This document shows, one piece after another, positions 25,201 through 33,573 of a stretch of DNA of 37,936 nt (positions within the stretch are counted from its first letter, which is position 1; each line of letters begins with the position of its first letter). Below the pieces are notes generated by a model that made no database searches, was not told the DNA's origin, and saw nothing but the letters and a program-made list of their open reading frames with translations. The position numbers and the translations under genes are program-made. Source of the DNA: Streptomyces albospinus (GTDB lineage: Bacteria > Actinomycetota > Actinomycetes > Streptomycetales > Streptomycetaceae). Location: positions 1-37,936 of the forward strand of contig NZ_BMRP01000061.1 in the NCBI RefSeq assembly GCF_014648695.1. The letters run 5' to 3'.

Positions 25201-28065
25201 ACCGTCGCCGCCGCCCTCGCCGGGCTCGCCGGCACCACCCTCACCACCCAGGAGAGCGCCCAGGCCGTCGGCGCCGGAAGCCTGCTGATCCGCACCGACG
25301 ACGGCCTGTTCCAGTTCATCCACGGCTCCGTCGTCGAATGGCTCATCGCCCGCGAGGCCGCCGACCGCCTCGCCGACGGCGACAGTACCCTGCTCGCCGC
25401 CCGCCCGCTGAGCGCCCTCGCCGTCGAGTTCTTCTGCGACCTCGCCGACCACGACCTCAGCACCGCCTGGGTCCGCACCGTCCTCAACGCCCCCGGGCCC
25501 GGCGTCAACGACGCGGCCCGCGCCAACGCCGTCCGCGTCATCGACCGGCTCCGCGTCCCCGCCGGCGCCGACCTGCGCGCCGCCCGCCTCTCCGGCGAGG
25601 ACCTCTCCGGCCGCGACTTCTCCGGCGTCGACCTCACCGGCGCCGACCTCACCGACACTCGCCTCATCGGCGCCAACCTCTCCGGCGCCGTGCTGCGCGA
25701 CGCCCGCCTCAACGGCGCCCGCCTCGACCACGCCGACCTCTCCGGCGCCGACGTCACCGGCGCCGACCTCCGCGGCGCCCGCCTCACCCGCGCCGACCTG
25801 CGAGGCGCCCGCCTGACCCGCAGCCGCTGGCACCGCGCCGCACTCATCGACCCGCTCACCGACCCGCAGGTCCGCGCCGCCCCCGAACTGCGTACCGCCG
25901 CCCTCGCCCCAGGCATGCCGGTCGAGGTCGGCTTCCGCCCCGCCGCCGTCGGCGTCCCCTACGGCTTCGACATGCGCACCAGCCGGCTGCCCGAACCCCT
26001 CTCGTACAGCCCCGAGGGCGAACTCCTCGCCGTGGGCAGCGAGGACGGCGGCGTGCTGGTCTGCGCCGCCGACACCGGCCGCGCGCTGCGCACCCTGCAC
26101 GGCCACGAAGGCCGCGTCTACGCCGTGAAGTTCCGCTCCCGGGTCCTTGCCACCGGCGGCGCCGACGGCACTGTACGCCTGTGGGACCCGGTCTCCGGAC
26201 GCCAGCTGCACCGCCTGGACATCCACCCCGGCGGCGTCTGGCCGGTGTCCCTCGACGACACCGGGACCCTCGTCGCCACCGGCGACGCCGATGGCCTGGT
26301 CACCCTCTGGGACGCCGCCACCGGCGAACCGCAGCACCAGCTCCCCGGACACACCGCCCCCGTCTACACCGCGGTGTTCAGCGCCGACGGACACACTCTT
26401 GTCACCGGCGACGCCGCCGCCAACCTCCGCATCTGGGACACCCGTACGGGAGAGTGCACCGGCAGCCTCGACGGCCACGAACGCGCCGTGTTCCGCGCCC
26501 GGTTCAGCCCCGACGGCACCCTCCTGGCCACAGGCGACCACGGTGCCGACGGCCACGGCACGGTCCGCGTCTGGCATCTCGCCGACCGCCGCCTGCTCCA
26601 CACCTTCACCGGCCACACCGGCCGCGTCTACACCCTCGACTTCCACCCCGAGGGCACCCTCCTCGTCAGCGGCGACACCGACGGCCAGGTCCGGCTGTGG
26701 GACCCGGTCGTCGGCGCCCCCGCCGGAGCCCTGGAGCGGTGCACCGGCGCCGTCTACCAGGTGGTCTTCGGCAACGGCGGACGGCTCCTCGCCGCCTGCG
26801 ACAGCGACGGCACCGTCCGCCTGTGGCGCGTCGCCCTCGCCGGCGGCCACCGCGCCATCAGCCTGCTGCGCCAGCAGCCCGTCGAGCACCGCGGCTCCGC
26901 CTGGGCCTGCCGCTTCCGCCCGCACGACAGCCAGCTCGTCACCGTCGGCAACGACGGCGGCGCCCAGATCTGGAACGCCGACACCGGACAGGGCCAGCGC
27001 ATCCTGCGCGGCCACGGCCGCCGGGTCAACACGGTCGCCTTCAGCGCCGACGGCACCCGCCTCGCCACCAGCGGCAACGACGGGATCATCCGCCTCTGGG
27101 ACGCCCGCACCGGCCGCCGCACCGCCGAACTCATCGGCCGCGGCGACCGGTTGGTCTCCGCGGTCTTCAGCCCCGCCGCCCCGATCCTCGGCACCGCCAG
27201 CAACGACGGCGACGTCTACCTGTGGAACGCCGTGACCGGCGAGTACCTCCGCGAGATCGACGTGGAGACCGACCACACCTGGGCCGAGGCGTTCAGCGCC
27301 GACGGCACGCTGCTCGCCACCGCCAACGACGACGACTCCGTCCGCCTGTGGTGGCGCGCCACCGGCGCCCATGTCGCCACCCTCTCCGACCACCGGGGCC
27401 GGGTGCGGTCCATCGCCTTCCGCAGCGACGGCACCGCCCTCGCCACCGGCTGCGACGACGGCCGGGTCCGCCTCTGGCACCAGGAGAGCGCCCGCCTGAC
27501 GGCCGAACTCGATGGCCATAGCGACCGTGTCTACGCCGTTGCCTTCGGCCCTGACGGCGACTGGCTGGCAAGCGCCTCCTGGGACGGCACCGCCGTCATC
27601 TGGCGCGACGGTGCCCCCCGCCACGTCCTGGCCGGACACCACGGACGGCTCTGGGCGGCCGTTGCCCACCCTCGGCTGCCGCTGCTCGCCACCGCTGGCG
27701 ACGACCGCGTCATCTGCCTCTGGGACGTCCGCACCGGCACCCGCACCGCCCGCCTCACCGGCCACACCGGGCGTGTCTTCTCCCTCGCCTTCAGCCCCGA
27801 CGGCACCCGCCTGGCCAGCGGCAGCGAGGACGGCACGGTCCGCCTGTGGAACGTCCCCGCACCGGACGGCGCACCCACCCCGCACGCCACGCTCATCGGC
27901 GTCCCCGGCGGCTGGGCGGCGCTGACCCCCGAGGGCGGCTACAAGTATGAGGGCGAGGTGGCCGGCGAGTTCTGGCACGTGGTCGGCATGGTCCGCTTCG
28001 CCCCCGGCGAACTGGACGAGTACCTTCCGGGCGTCCACCGGCTCCCGCTCGACGCGGAGTTGTGA
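22252..28065 (+). CDS. Giant STAND protein: TIR, phosphoesterase-like, NACHT, pentapeptide, WD40
   Basis: This is a 1,937-residue protein. Residues 13-150: TIR domain (DFFISYSPADEQWASWIAWT; LEEAGY; QAWDFVAGTNFIDFM), with Glu36/37 as candidate NADase residue. 210-480: calcineurin-like phosphoesterase fold with degraded metal ligands. 540-700: connecting region. 715-1000: NACHT NTPase with Walker A GDFGHGKT, Walker B VVLLFDGFDEL and SSRTQHF. 1105-1196: pentapeptide repeats (A[D/N]LxG). 1240-1880: about 15 WD40 repeats ending in GTVRLWD-type strands, probably two propellers. 1881-1937: a tail (GGWAALTPEGGYKYEGE) seen in other WD40 STAND proteins. By analogy with bacterial NLR-like defences, WD40/pentapeptide would sense, NACHT oligomerise and TIR consume NAD+. 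That role is inference. Two strong hairpins follow the stop. Confidence 0.9.
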   Translation: MVTDGELIGRARDLDFFISYSPADEQWASWIAWTLEEAGYRTVIQAWDFVAGTNFIDFMDRGVSESVAVIAVLSGHYGRSTYGRMEWQAALRAEPEAPERKLLTIRVEDIPIEGLLATITYIDLVGVADASTARSMLLTRVGQAVEGRARPGRRPGYPGTASGSSQLPGPATTADDRQRPLGRTGWSGRRRPARAPQYPQAPGAARDQGTLTVLHLAGPDFGRGREPDALRREIRGDLVELKDAGAPAPDLLVVTGDLTASGSPRECDQALSFLTGLRSQLDLPPQRVVVVPGNQDVSQAACRGYFHTCEADEIPPQPPYWPKWRHYTRLFRGLYEGLDTVFDSDQPWTLFPVPELHTVVAGFNSSIAASHRPDDQYGFLGRDQAAWFAEALRGYEEEGWLRIGALRHPLTARRRPQDASGGPGTLRDVDTFTRLAAPRLHFVLHGPSGGPRTTGGEPSDDHLPLQNGSLPLYGSAAPARFELLRITADGVTRWTDDGGTEPAVFPVTWHDAGRIFTPPGEPAAPPAAVPTSDNRTVDEPADSLAERVKEVCRARQQSVRLRDVPRAAPDDLAQIMVTWSDDGVVRQQRIAVHPGTPTDAELDRFLAQAHATDTGSDAELVHDGPPPEQSLRERAGRRGVRVRSFLEFQGLLDLRAYVTAQTARLSNDDRYAPDLYLPQRYRDAERPDADERDHLVEAMLQLLETDHGRFMLLLGDFGHGKTFALRELARRIPERLPHLTPLLIPLHTLDRAHSLEGLVAAHLAGHDVDTIDLRALRYMLGQGRVVLLFDGFDELVNRVSYDRAADHLQVLLNAAVDNAKIVVSSRTQHFKSQDQILTALGERVGLLPQRRILAVEGFVPEQIRAYLVNRYGDEATADRRFELLGNIPDLLALCANPRLLSFVADLDPDQLRAVAGAGRALSPARLYEDVFTTWLAHEERRGQGGPGAAPGLTLDHLWAAVTALARRLWETGRSALHLDELTDTVAAALAGLAGTTLTTQESAQAVGAGSLLIRTDDGLFQFIHGSVVEWLIAREAADRLADGDSTLLAARPLSALAVEFFCDLADHDLSTAWVRTVLNAPGPGVNDAARANAVRVIDRLRVPAGADLRAARLSGEDLSGRDFSGVDLTGADLTDTRLIGANLSGAVLRDARLNGARLDHADLSGADVTGADLRGARLTRADLRGARLTRSRWHRAALIDPLTDPQVRAAPELRTAALAPGMPVEVGFRPAAVGVPYGFDMRTSRLPEPLSYSPEGELLAVGSEDGGVLVCAADTGRALRTLHGHEGRVYAVKFRSRVLATGGADGTVRLWDPVSGRQLHRLDIHPGGVWPVSLDDTGTLVATGDADGLVTLWDAATGEPQHQLPGHTAPVYTAVFSADGHTLVTGDAAANLRIWDTRTGECTGSLDGHERAVFRARFSPDGTLLATGDHGADGHGTVRVWHLADRRLLHTFTGHTGRVYTLDFHPEGTLLVSGDTDGQVRLWDPVVGAPAGALERCTGAVYQVVFGNGGRLLAACDSDGTVRLWRVALAGGHRAISLLRQQPVEHRGSAWACRFRPHDSQLVTVGNDGGAQIWNADTGQGQRILRGHGRRVNTVAFSADGTRLATSGNDGIIRLWDARTGRRTAELIGRGDRLVSAVFSPAAPILGTASNDGDVYLWNAVTGEYLREIDVETDHTWAEAFSADGTLLATANDDDSVRLWWRATGAHVATLSDHRGRVRSIAFRSDGTALATGCDDGRVRLWHQESARLTAELDGHSDRVYAVAFGPDGDWLASASWDGTAVIWRDGAPRHVLAGHHGRLWAAVAHPRLPLLATAGDDRVICLWDVRTGTRTARLTGHTGRVFSLAFSPDGTRLASGSEDGTVRLWNVPAPDGAPTPHATLIGVPGGWAALTPEGGYKYEGEVAGEFWHVVGMVRFAPGELDEYLPGVHRLPLDAEL

Positions 28066-28070
28066 CGCTG

Positions 28071-28100
28071 CCGGGGCGGTACGTGACCGCGCCGCCCCGG
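28071..28100 (+). terminator. Hairpin after the STAND gene, first of two
   Basis: CCGGGGCGG (28071-28079) and CCGCCCCGG (28092-28100) form a perfect 9-bp stem with a 12-base loop, six bases after the stop codon. There is no U-tract, as is usual in Streptomyces. Confidence 0.65.
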
Positions 28101-28102
28101 TG

Positions 28103-28127
28103 GGCCGGACGCACGGGGCGTCCGGCC
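28103..28127 (+). terminator. Hairpin after the STAND gene, second of two
   Basis: GGCCGGACGC (28103-28112) and GCGTCCGGCC (28118-28127) form a perfect 10-bp stem with a five-base loop. It directly follows the first hairpin; together they should isolate the STAND gene from the monooxygenase gene. Confidence 0.7.
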
Positions 28128-28274
28128 CCGCGGACATCTCGGCCCCCGCCCCCGGCCCTCTGCCGCCCGTGGCGCCGTACGGTCTGCCGGCCCCGATGAG
28201 CAGGACTGGACAGTGCTGCGTTACGCCGCCCGCGGTGCATCCCTTTTCGTTTCACGTCGAGAAGGGACACGGCC

Positions 28275-29528
28275 GTGTCGGATCTGCATGTCATCATCGC
28301 CGGGGGCGGGCCGGGCGGCCTGGCCCTCGCGCAGGGGCTCCGCCGGGCGGGGATCGGTGTCGCCGTCCACGAGAAGGACCCCACTCCCGGATTCCGCAAC
28401 CAGGGCTACCGCATCCGGATCAATTCCGACGGCATCACCGCACTCAAGGCGGTGCTGACGCCACAGGCGTACGAGGTGTTCGTCGCCACCGCCGGAACCC
28501 CCGGGGCGCGGACAGACGTCTTCGATCACCAACTGGGCCTTCTTCACGCGCAGGAGCTCCCGCTCGTCCCGGGCCTGCCCGGCGGCGGGCACCTGGCGGT
28601 CAATCGCATGACGCTACGCCAGATTCTGCTGTCCGACTTGGAGAAGGGCGTGCGCTGCGGCTGCCGGCTCACCCGCTACGAGATCAACCGGTCGGGCACG
28701 GTGACGGCGCACTCCGCGGACGGCACCAGCGCCACCGGTGACGTCCTGGTCGGTGCCGACGGGGTCAACTCGGCGACCCGCAAGCAGTATCTGCCCCAGG
28801 CCCAGGTCATCGACGCCGGCCTGCGGCTGCTGTGCGGCAAGGTCCCGCTCGCCGGCGGCACGGCGCGAGACCGGTTCCCGTCCGAGCTGCTCGGCCTGTG
28901 GACCACCATCGCCGGCCTGTCACGACGCTTCGTAGGACTTGCCCCGGTGCGGTACCGCGAGCCCATGCGCCGGTTGACGGCCCGGCTGGCCCCGGACCTC
29001 GTGCTCACCAAGGACACCGACTGCCTTGCGTGCGTCTTCGGCGCCCGCCGGGAGCCGCTCCCCTGCACAGTCGACAAGTTGTTCACCAAGAGCGGCACCG
29101 AACTACAGGCTCTGACCCTGTCCCTGCTGGAGGGTTGGCACCCCCTGCTGATGGAGATCGTGTCCCGTCAGGAACCCGCCTCGATCTTCCCCGTCGCTGT
29201 CCGCACCAGCGTGCCCGTCGGAGTATGGGAGACCTCTGCGGTCACGCTGCTTGGCGACGCCGTCCACGTCATGAGCCCCGCGATCGGAGTCGGCGCGAAC
29301 ACCGCACTGCGTGACGCCCGCGTCCTGACCTCCCGCCTCGTCCAGGCCGCATGCGGAGCACCACTCATCACCGCCCTGCGCGCGTACGAGAGCGAGATGA
29401 TCGACTGCCTTCGCCGCCGTGCGCGAATCGGCCGACCGCGGCCACCGCCTGGTCGGCCAGGACCCGCTGCCCTCCCCTCAACGGTAGGCGCCGCACGGCT
29501 CGGCACCCACCCGCACGCCGACGTATGA
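28275..29528 (+). CDS. FAD-dependent monooxygenase with frameshifted C-terminus
   Basis: This is a 417-residue flavoprotein of the PHBH/aromatic hydroxylase fold. The N-terminal Rossmann motif is IIAGGGPGGLALAQGL. NRMTLRQILLSDL and DVLVGADGVNSATRKQ contain the DG motif, and LLGDAVHVMSPAIGVGANTA carries the GD motif that binds the FAD ribityl. GTG 28275 has GAGAAGGGA upstream. Near 29405 the expected ending appears in the +1 frame (AFAAVRESADRGHRLVGQDP to a TAG at 29485-29487), while the actual frame continues into a basic, proline-rich tail. A one-base indel therefore altered the last ~40 residues. FAD binding should persist, but activity is uncertain. Substrate unknown; relatives modify antibiotics or aromatic metabolites. 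Confidence 0.8.
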   Translation: MSDLHVIIAGGGPGGLALAQGLRRAGIGVAVHEKDPTPGFRNQGYRIRINSDGITALKAVLTPQAYEVFVATAGTPGARTDVFDHQLGLLHAQELPLVPGLPGGGHLAVNRMTLRQILLSDLEKGVRCGCRLTRYEINRSGTVTAHSADGTSATGDVLVGADGVNSATRKQYLPQAQVIDAGLRLLCGKVPLAGGTARDRFPSELLGLWTTIAGLSRRFVGLAPVRYREPMRRLTARLAPDLVLTKDTDCLACVFGARREPLPCTVDKLFTKSGTELQALTLSLLEGWHPLLMEIVSRQEPASIFPVAVRTSVPVGVWETSAVTLLGDAVHVMSPAIGVGANTALRDARVLTSRLVQAACGAPLITALRAYESEMIDCLRRRARIGRPRPPPGRPGPAALPSTVGAARLGTHPHADV

Positions 29529-29925
29529 ACGGTGCCGGGCTCAGATCCGTTCCCGGCCCGCCACCGCGGACTCGGCGGGCGAACAGAACGCCCTACGACC
29601 GCCCGTCCCATACGGCTGCCGCATCCACACCTCTGTCCCACCAGTGCGCGGACCAGGGACAGGTCCCCCGGACTTCACGATCCGTGCTGCATCACTTCGC
29701 CCTCCTCAGTGCGAGGGCGATGAACACGCACGGAGGGCTTCGAGCTGGAGCAGGCCCGTGGCCGCGTGGCGGAGTTGACCAGCCGGCTCCAAGAAGCTCT
29801 GGACGACCTGTCCGGGGCCCGCACGAGCGCCCGTCGCCTGATTCGCGCGGGGAATTCATCGGTGTTGCAAAGCGCCAAGCTACGGGCTCCCGAAAATCAG
29901 GACTGCTGACCCGACAGAGCTCGTA
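29529..29925. other. 397-bp stretch with a coiled-coil gene scrap
   Basis: A plus-strand frame from about 29725 to a TGA at 29907-29909 reads FELEQARGRVAELTSRLQEA and DDLSGARTSARRLIRAG. It is an amphipathic coiled coil resembling the end of a regulator or replication-associated protein. It has no start codon and is closed upstream by a stop, so it is a fragment. Nothing else was seen. Confidence 0.35.
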
Positions 29926-30957
29926 CTACGGCTTCCGCGAAGAAGTTGGCGACGCCCCTGCACCTCCTTCTGCGGCGTCCTCAAGCGAGATCGAGGTCTT
30001 GAGGTCGATGCCGTACAAGGATGCCGCGTTGGCCGAGGAGAACTGTTGACGTTCCGCGTCTGATGCGAAGTGGTTCAGGAAGGAATCGATTTCTTCTCTG
30101 GTTGGCCGTTGGAAGGGGTAGTCGGTTGAGAAAATCAATCGATCGACGGAGGTGACGGACAGGGCATGTTGCAGGTGTGCCGGGTTGAGCATGCCGGAGG
30201 TGGTGATATGGAAATTCGACCGGATGCAGTCCGCTACTGATCGCTGCAAGCCGGCGATGCGGGAAAGGCTGTCGGCTCGGTCCAGCCAGAACAGCAGCAT
30301 CTCCCCCCAGTGGCCGAGCACGACCTGAAGGTCGGGGTGACGGTCGAACGTACCTCGCAGGATCAGCCGCAGTGCCGCTGTTCCGGCGTCCATGTGCCAC
30401 CCCCACCCGAAAGTGGCGAGGGCGAGATCCGTCATGGGGTCGAATCCGCGATAGGAGGCGTCCCGGACTGCAGTCGAGGGCAGTTGAGGGTGGATGAACA
30501 CTGGCTGGCCGAGTTCCGACGCGGCGGAGAAGAAGTCGTCATAGGCGAGGTCGTCGAGGAACAGGTCTCCTGATCGGCCGTAGACCATGGTGCCCACGTG
30601 TCCCATGGCCGCGGCTCTTTCAAGCTCGCCCGCAACGTCCTTTGGCGACGACATGGGCAGCGTGGACAACGATCGAAAACGGTCCGGATTCCGGGCGACG
30701 GCCGCCGCGGCCACGTCGTTCGCGGCGCGGCTCAGCGCCCGGCCCTCCTTGGGCAGCAGCTGCTGAGCTCCCGGCGGCGTCAGGGCGAGGATCGACATGT
30801 CGATGCCCTGAGCGTCCATGACTGCGATGCGGCCGGCCCCCAGGTCCTCCAAACGTTCCTGATGGTCGCCCATCTCGTTGAAGACAAGGCTTTCGTCGAG
30901 AAGGGCGGACGTCGAGTCCGGCATGATCCAGTGTTCTTCGATAGCGATGAGAGGCAT
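29926..30957 (-). CDS. Amidohydrolase-2 family decarboxylase-like enzyme
   Basis: This 343-residue TIM-barrel protein starts at ATG 30957, with AAGGA eight bases upstream, preferred over ATG 30966. Metal-site residues follow the gamma-resorcylate decarboxylase/ACMSD pattern: AIEEHW (Glu-x-His) at the N-terminus, FIHPQLP, VLGHWGEML and FSTDYPFQRP (Asp). The initial ExH rather than HxH favours the non-oxidative aromatic acid decarboxylase branch (gamma-resorcylate, 2,6-dihydroxybenzoate) over true amide hydrolases. It is 150 bp downstream of an SDR gene on the same strand, suggesting a small catabolic or tailoring unit. Exact substrate unknown. Confidence 0.8.
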   Translation of the reverse strand: MPLIAIEEHWIMPDSTSALLDESLVFNEMGDHQERLEDLGAGRIAVMDAQGIDMSILALTPPGAQQLLPKEGRALSRAANDVAAAAVARNPDRFRSLSTLPMSSPKDVAGELERAAAMGHVGTMVYGRSGDLFLDDLAYDDFFSAASELGQPVFIHPQLPSTAVRDASYRGFDPMTDLALATFGWGWHMDAGTAALRLILRGTFDRHPDLQVVLGHWGEMLLFWLDRADSLSRIAGLQRSVADCIRSNFHITTSGMLNPAHLQHALSVTSVDRLIFSTDYPFQRPTREEIDSFLNHFASDAERQQFSSANAASLYGIDLKTSISLEDAAEGGAGASPTSSRKP

Positions 30958-31107
30958 GGTCCTCATCCTTGCGGGCTTCTGCGGAACCGGTCACGTCAGG
31001 CGAGATGAGGTGACGAGTAGCGAGGAGGGGCGGGGCATTTCGAGTGATAGGGCCGCCGACGGCCGCCGATGGTCGTCAGGCCGTCCCCAATGGTCGGTTG
31101 GCAGGGC

Positions 31108-31824
31108 TTACCAAGGCACGGTCTGGCCCGAGCGGTCCAGATACGCCAGACCGGGCATGCCCAGCTTGGACAGCAGGACGTCGACCAACAGTGGGACGCT
31201 TTCCTCGATGGTGAACGGTGCGTCCGGCCCCCCGAGTGCGGTGCGAATCCAGCCTGGTGCCATTAGTACGAAGGCGCGCTGTGTCTCGGCCTGCCGGCTC
31301 GCGAAGCTGCGCATGAACATGTTCAGGGCCGCTTTGCTTCCGCGGTAGACCTCGCGGCCTGCGGTCGTGTTGTTCGTGATGCTGCCTTGCCCGGACGACA
31401 TGGCTCCGATGAGTCCGGTGGGGGATACGAGGTCTTCGAGCGCTTCGATGACGCGCATGGGGCTGAGAGCGTTGGTGATCATCACCTCGACGAAATCGGC
31501 TGTCGGAACGGCGCCGATCGGTGTCTGCTCATTGTTCGTGGTGCCTGCGTTGACGAAGAGCAGGTCGAGCTGGCGTTGCGCGAGACGCTCGTGCAGGGGC
31601 GCCAGGTGGTTGGGCTCGTCGATGTCGAGATGCTCGATGGTGACGCGCCCGTCGGCTCGGTCTGCGAGATCGTGCAGGGGCGTTCGGGCGCTGGCGTCGC
31701 GGACCGTGCCGATAACGTTCCAACCCCTGCCGAGGAATTCGGCCGCCATCGCGTGGCCGAGGCCACGTGAGGCCCCGATGATGAGAGCGGTTGGCGTGTG
31801 CTGGCCTGTGACAGTCGATGACAT
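31108..31824 (-). CDS. Short-chain dehydrogenase/reductase
   Basis: This 238-residue classical SDR has the cofactor motif LIIGASRGLGHAMA, the structural motif LLFVNAGT and the catalytic set Ser (GAMSSGQGS), Tyr and Lys (YRGSK). Arg following the glycine motif (SRGLG) with TVRD after strand 2 favours NADP(H). A GGAGA sequence lies about nine bases before the ATG. Likely co-transcribed with the amidohydrolase downstream, and divergent from the Lrp/AsnC-type gene whose remains lie to the right, a common regulator-target layout. Confidence 0.85.
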   Translation of the reverse strand: MSSTVTGQHTPTALIIGASRGLGHAMAAEFLGRGWNVIGTVRDASARTPLHDLADRADGRVTIEHLDIDEPNHLAPLHERLAQRQLDLLFVNAGTTNNEQTPIGAVPTADFVEVMITNALSPMRVIEALEDLVSPTGLIGAMSSGQGSITNNTTAGREVYRGSKAALNMFMRSFASRQAETQRAFVLMAPGWIRTALGGPDAPFTIEESVPLLVDVLLSKLGMPGLAYLDRSGQTVPW

Positions 31825-31843
31825 CCGGCGTCATCTCCGTTCG

Positions 31844-31862
31844 TTACGTGATTCTTTACGTG
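31844..31862. promoter_or_regulatory. Direct repeat TTACGTG x2 upstream of the SDR gene
   Basis: TTACGTG occurs at 31844-31850 and 31856-31862, 12 bp apart, about one helical turn, in the divergent region between the SDR and the AsnC-type gene. Spacing and place suit a regulator-binding site. No consensus promoter hexamers stand out. Confidence 0.4.
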
Positions 31863-31936
31863 GTGAGTTCACTTCGCGCGTCCGTCACCGAGACCCCGGG
31901 GCGGCGTCGGTCGGTGATGCTGCGAATGCCTTCGCC

Positions 31937-32626
31937 ATGCTGTGTCAGTTCATGGGAGGCCGCGGCCACTATTGGGCCGCCCTGCAAGGCGTGCTGTCCC
32001 AGGAGCAGGAAGCCATGCTCGGGAGCGACGGTTGCCCTTTCACTGAATCCCCGGTCGTCACTCGCGATCCCGTGCACCTCACCGCTGAGGACGAGAAGAT
32101 GCTCGACGCTCTCGCTGCGGACGGTCGCGCCGGTCCCGTCGACCTCGCCGCAGCGGCGGACTCCACTCCGGGGCGTGTTTCCCGCCGCCTTGACGCCTTG
32201 CTCCTGCGCCGCGTCGTCCACATCGACGTCGAGATCGCCGCAGCCGCTCTGGGCTATCACGCTCGGGCGAACCCGTGGCTGCGCGTGCATCCGTCGGCGG
32301 TGAAGAATGTCGGACGCACGCTTGCGCAGGAACCCGAGATCGCCTTCGCCGCGGCCGTTTCCGGGCCCTGCAACATCCACGCGGTCGCACACTGCCGAGA
32401 CCTCGACGAGCTGTTCGAATTCACTTCGGATCGCATCGGGTCCTTGGCCGGCCTGCAGAGTATGGAGGTCTCACCTGTACTGCAGCACGTCAAACAGGCC
32501 GGCACGCTGCTGTCTGGCGATCGCCTCGTCGAGCCACCACATACTCGATCGAGCGTGACCGGAGACGCCCGTACGCCTCTTCAGCTTGACGAAGGACGGG
32601 GCGCGGGACGCGAGGGACCTGGGTAA
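31937..32626 (+). CDS. Lrp/AsnC-family regulator, N-terminal half missing
   Basis: The recognisable region is a helix-turn-helix (LTAEDEKMLDALAADGRAGP, LAAAADSTPGRVSRRLDALL) followed by an AsnC ligand-binding domain (PWLRVHPSAVKNVGRTLAQE, IAFAAAVSGPCNIHAVAHCR). In Streptomyces, proteins with this arrangement usually carry two such units. Only the linker (GGRGHYWAALQGVLSQEQEA) and the second unit remain. ATG 31937 is a guess; the open frame runs back into the SDR start with no coding character. The gene may have lost its 5' half, or translate a single-unit regulator. It probably controlled the divergent SDR-amidohydrolase pair. Confidence 0.6.
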   Translation: MLCQFMGGRGHYWAALQGVLSQEQEAMLGSDGCPFTESPVVTRDPVHLTAEDEKMLDALAADGRAGPVDLAAAADSTPGRVSRRLDALLLRRVVHIDVEIAAAALGYHARANPWLRVHPSAVKNVGRTLAQEPEIAFAAAVSGPCNIHAVAHCRDLDELFEFTSDRIGSLAGLQSMEVSPVLQHVKQAGTLLSGDRLVEPPHTRSSVTGDARTPLQLDEGRGAGREGPG

Positions 32627-32795
32627 CAACTGGATGTGCATGGGGACGGCGACCCGGGTTGATGTGGGCGTAGCCTCGCGCTTTCACGGGGGTGGACTGT
32701 CCGAGGCTTGATCAAAAACGCGAGAGGTGCTCCTGACCTGCAACGGTAGGACTTGCTGAGGGTCCTGTTGGCTGCGGGAGAGAAGCACTTCCCCG

Positions 32796-33290
32796 GTGAA
32801 GAAGCGTTTCGGGTCCTCCCCATGTGTCCGCGTCGAGGGCGGCGGTCGTGGGGTGATCTCCCAGGCCGGAGCCGTGCTGTCGACCGAGATGGTCCGCAAG
32901 TCGGGTCCGGACCAGGCGATATCGGCTGCGCTGGCACCGTGGCGCAAGCCTCGATCGAGCCGTCCACGATCCAGGAAGACCCTGCTGGACGACGCCCTCG
33001 ACGGGGACCGTCCGGCCGATGTGGACATGCTGCTATTCGGCCCGGTGGCCTCGCACCCGACCGTCTCCCGGCTCACCGACACCCTCGCAGCGGGCGGCAA
33101 GCGCGATCTCACCGCGTTCCGCACCGTCTGCGCTGAAGCCCGCGAGCGCATCTGGAAGTTGGCCGACGTCCCAGCGCCCGATGCCGAAGGTCAGGTGGCC
33201 GTAGACCTCGGCGACGGGGTACTCGTCGTCGCGCATGTGAAAGGCGGTCCGGATCGCGATGGCGGCCCTATGGGAGTCGTGCACCGTCAT
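32796..33290 (+). pseudogene. IS1380-family transposase remnant with deletions
   Basis: GTG 32796 begins KKRFGSSPCVRVEGGGRGVI and QAISAALAPWRKPR, followed by LLFGPVASHPTVSRLTDTLA and EARERIWKLADVPAPDAEGQ, all matching the N-terminal third of IS1380-type transposases. Compared with the family, a segment before FGPVAS and a larger one after VLVVAHVKG are deleted, and the DDE core is absent. The next ~280 bp up to the alpha-galactosidase start contain no gene. Confidence 0.7.
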
Positions 33291-33573
33291 CGAGTCGGCA
33301 TCCTGCCGCTACCCGGTACGCAGTTGAGCCGCCGTGGGTTGACGGGACGATGCCCCGTCCTTGCCCCGCTGTCCTCAGTCGCGAAAGCTGACAGGACCGA
33401 ACACCTCTAGCGTGCCGCATCCTGAACAGCCCGGTATGCCCAGCGGTTTGACGGGAGGGAAAGAACCGCGCCGCACCCCCTTCCAACAGACTTCAACAAG
33501 TTCTACCGTAAGCACCCATCAGTGACAGGTGCACGTCCCCACCCCCCTCTCACGAAGACGGAGGACGCGAACC

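Noticed and set aside
23425..28137. A 1,570-codon open frame antisense to the STAND gene
   Set aside because: It mirrors the GC-rich third positions of the sense gene. Its product is a compositionally biased Gly/Val/Ala/Glu polymer with no domains, and the sense strand has clear motifs throughout.
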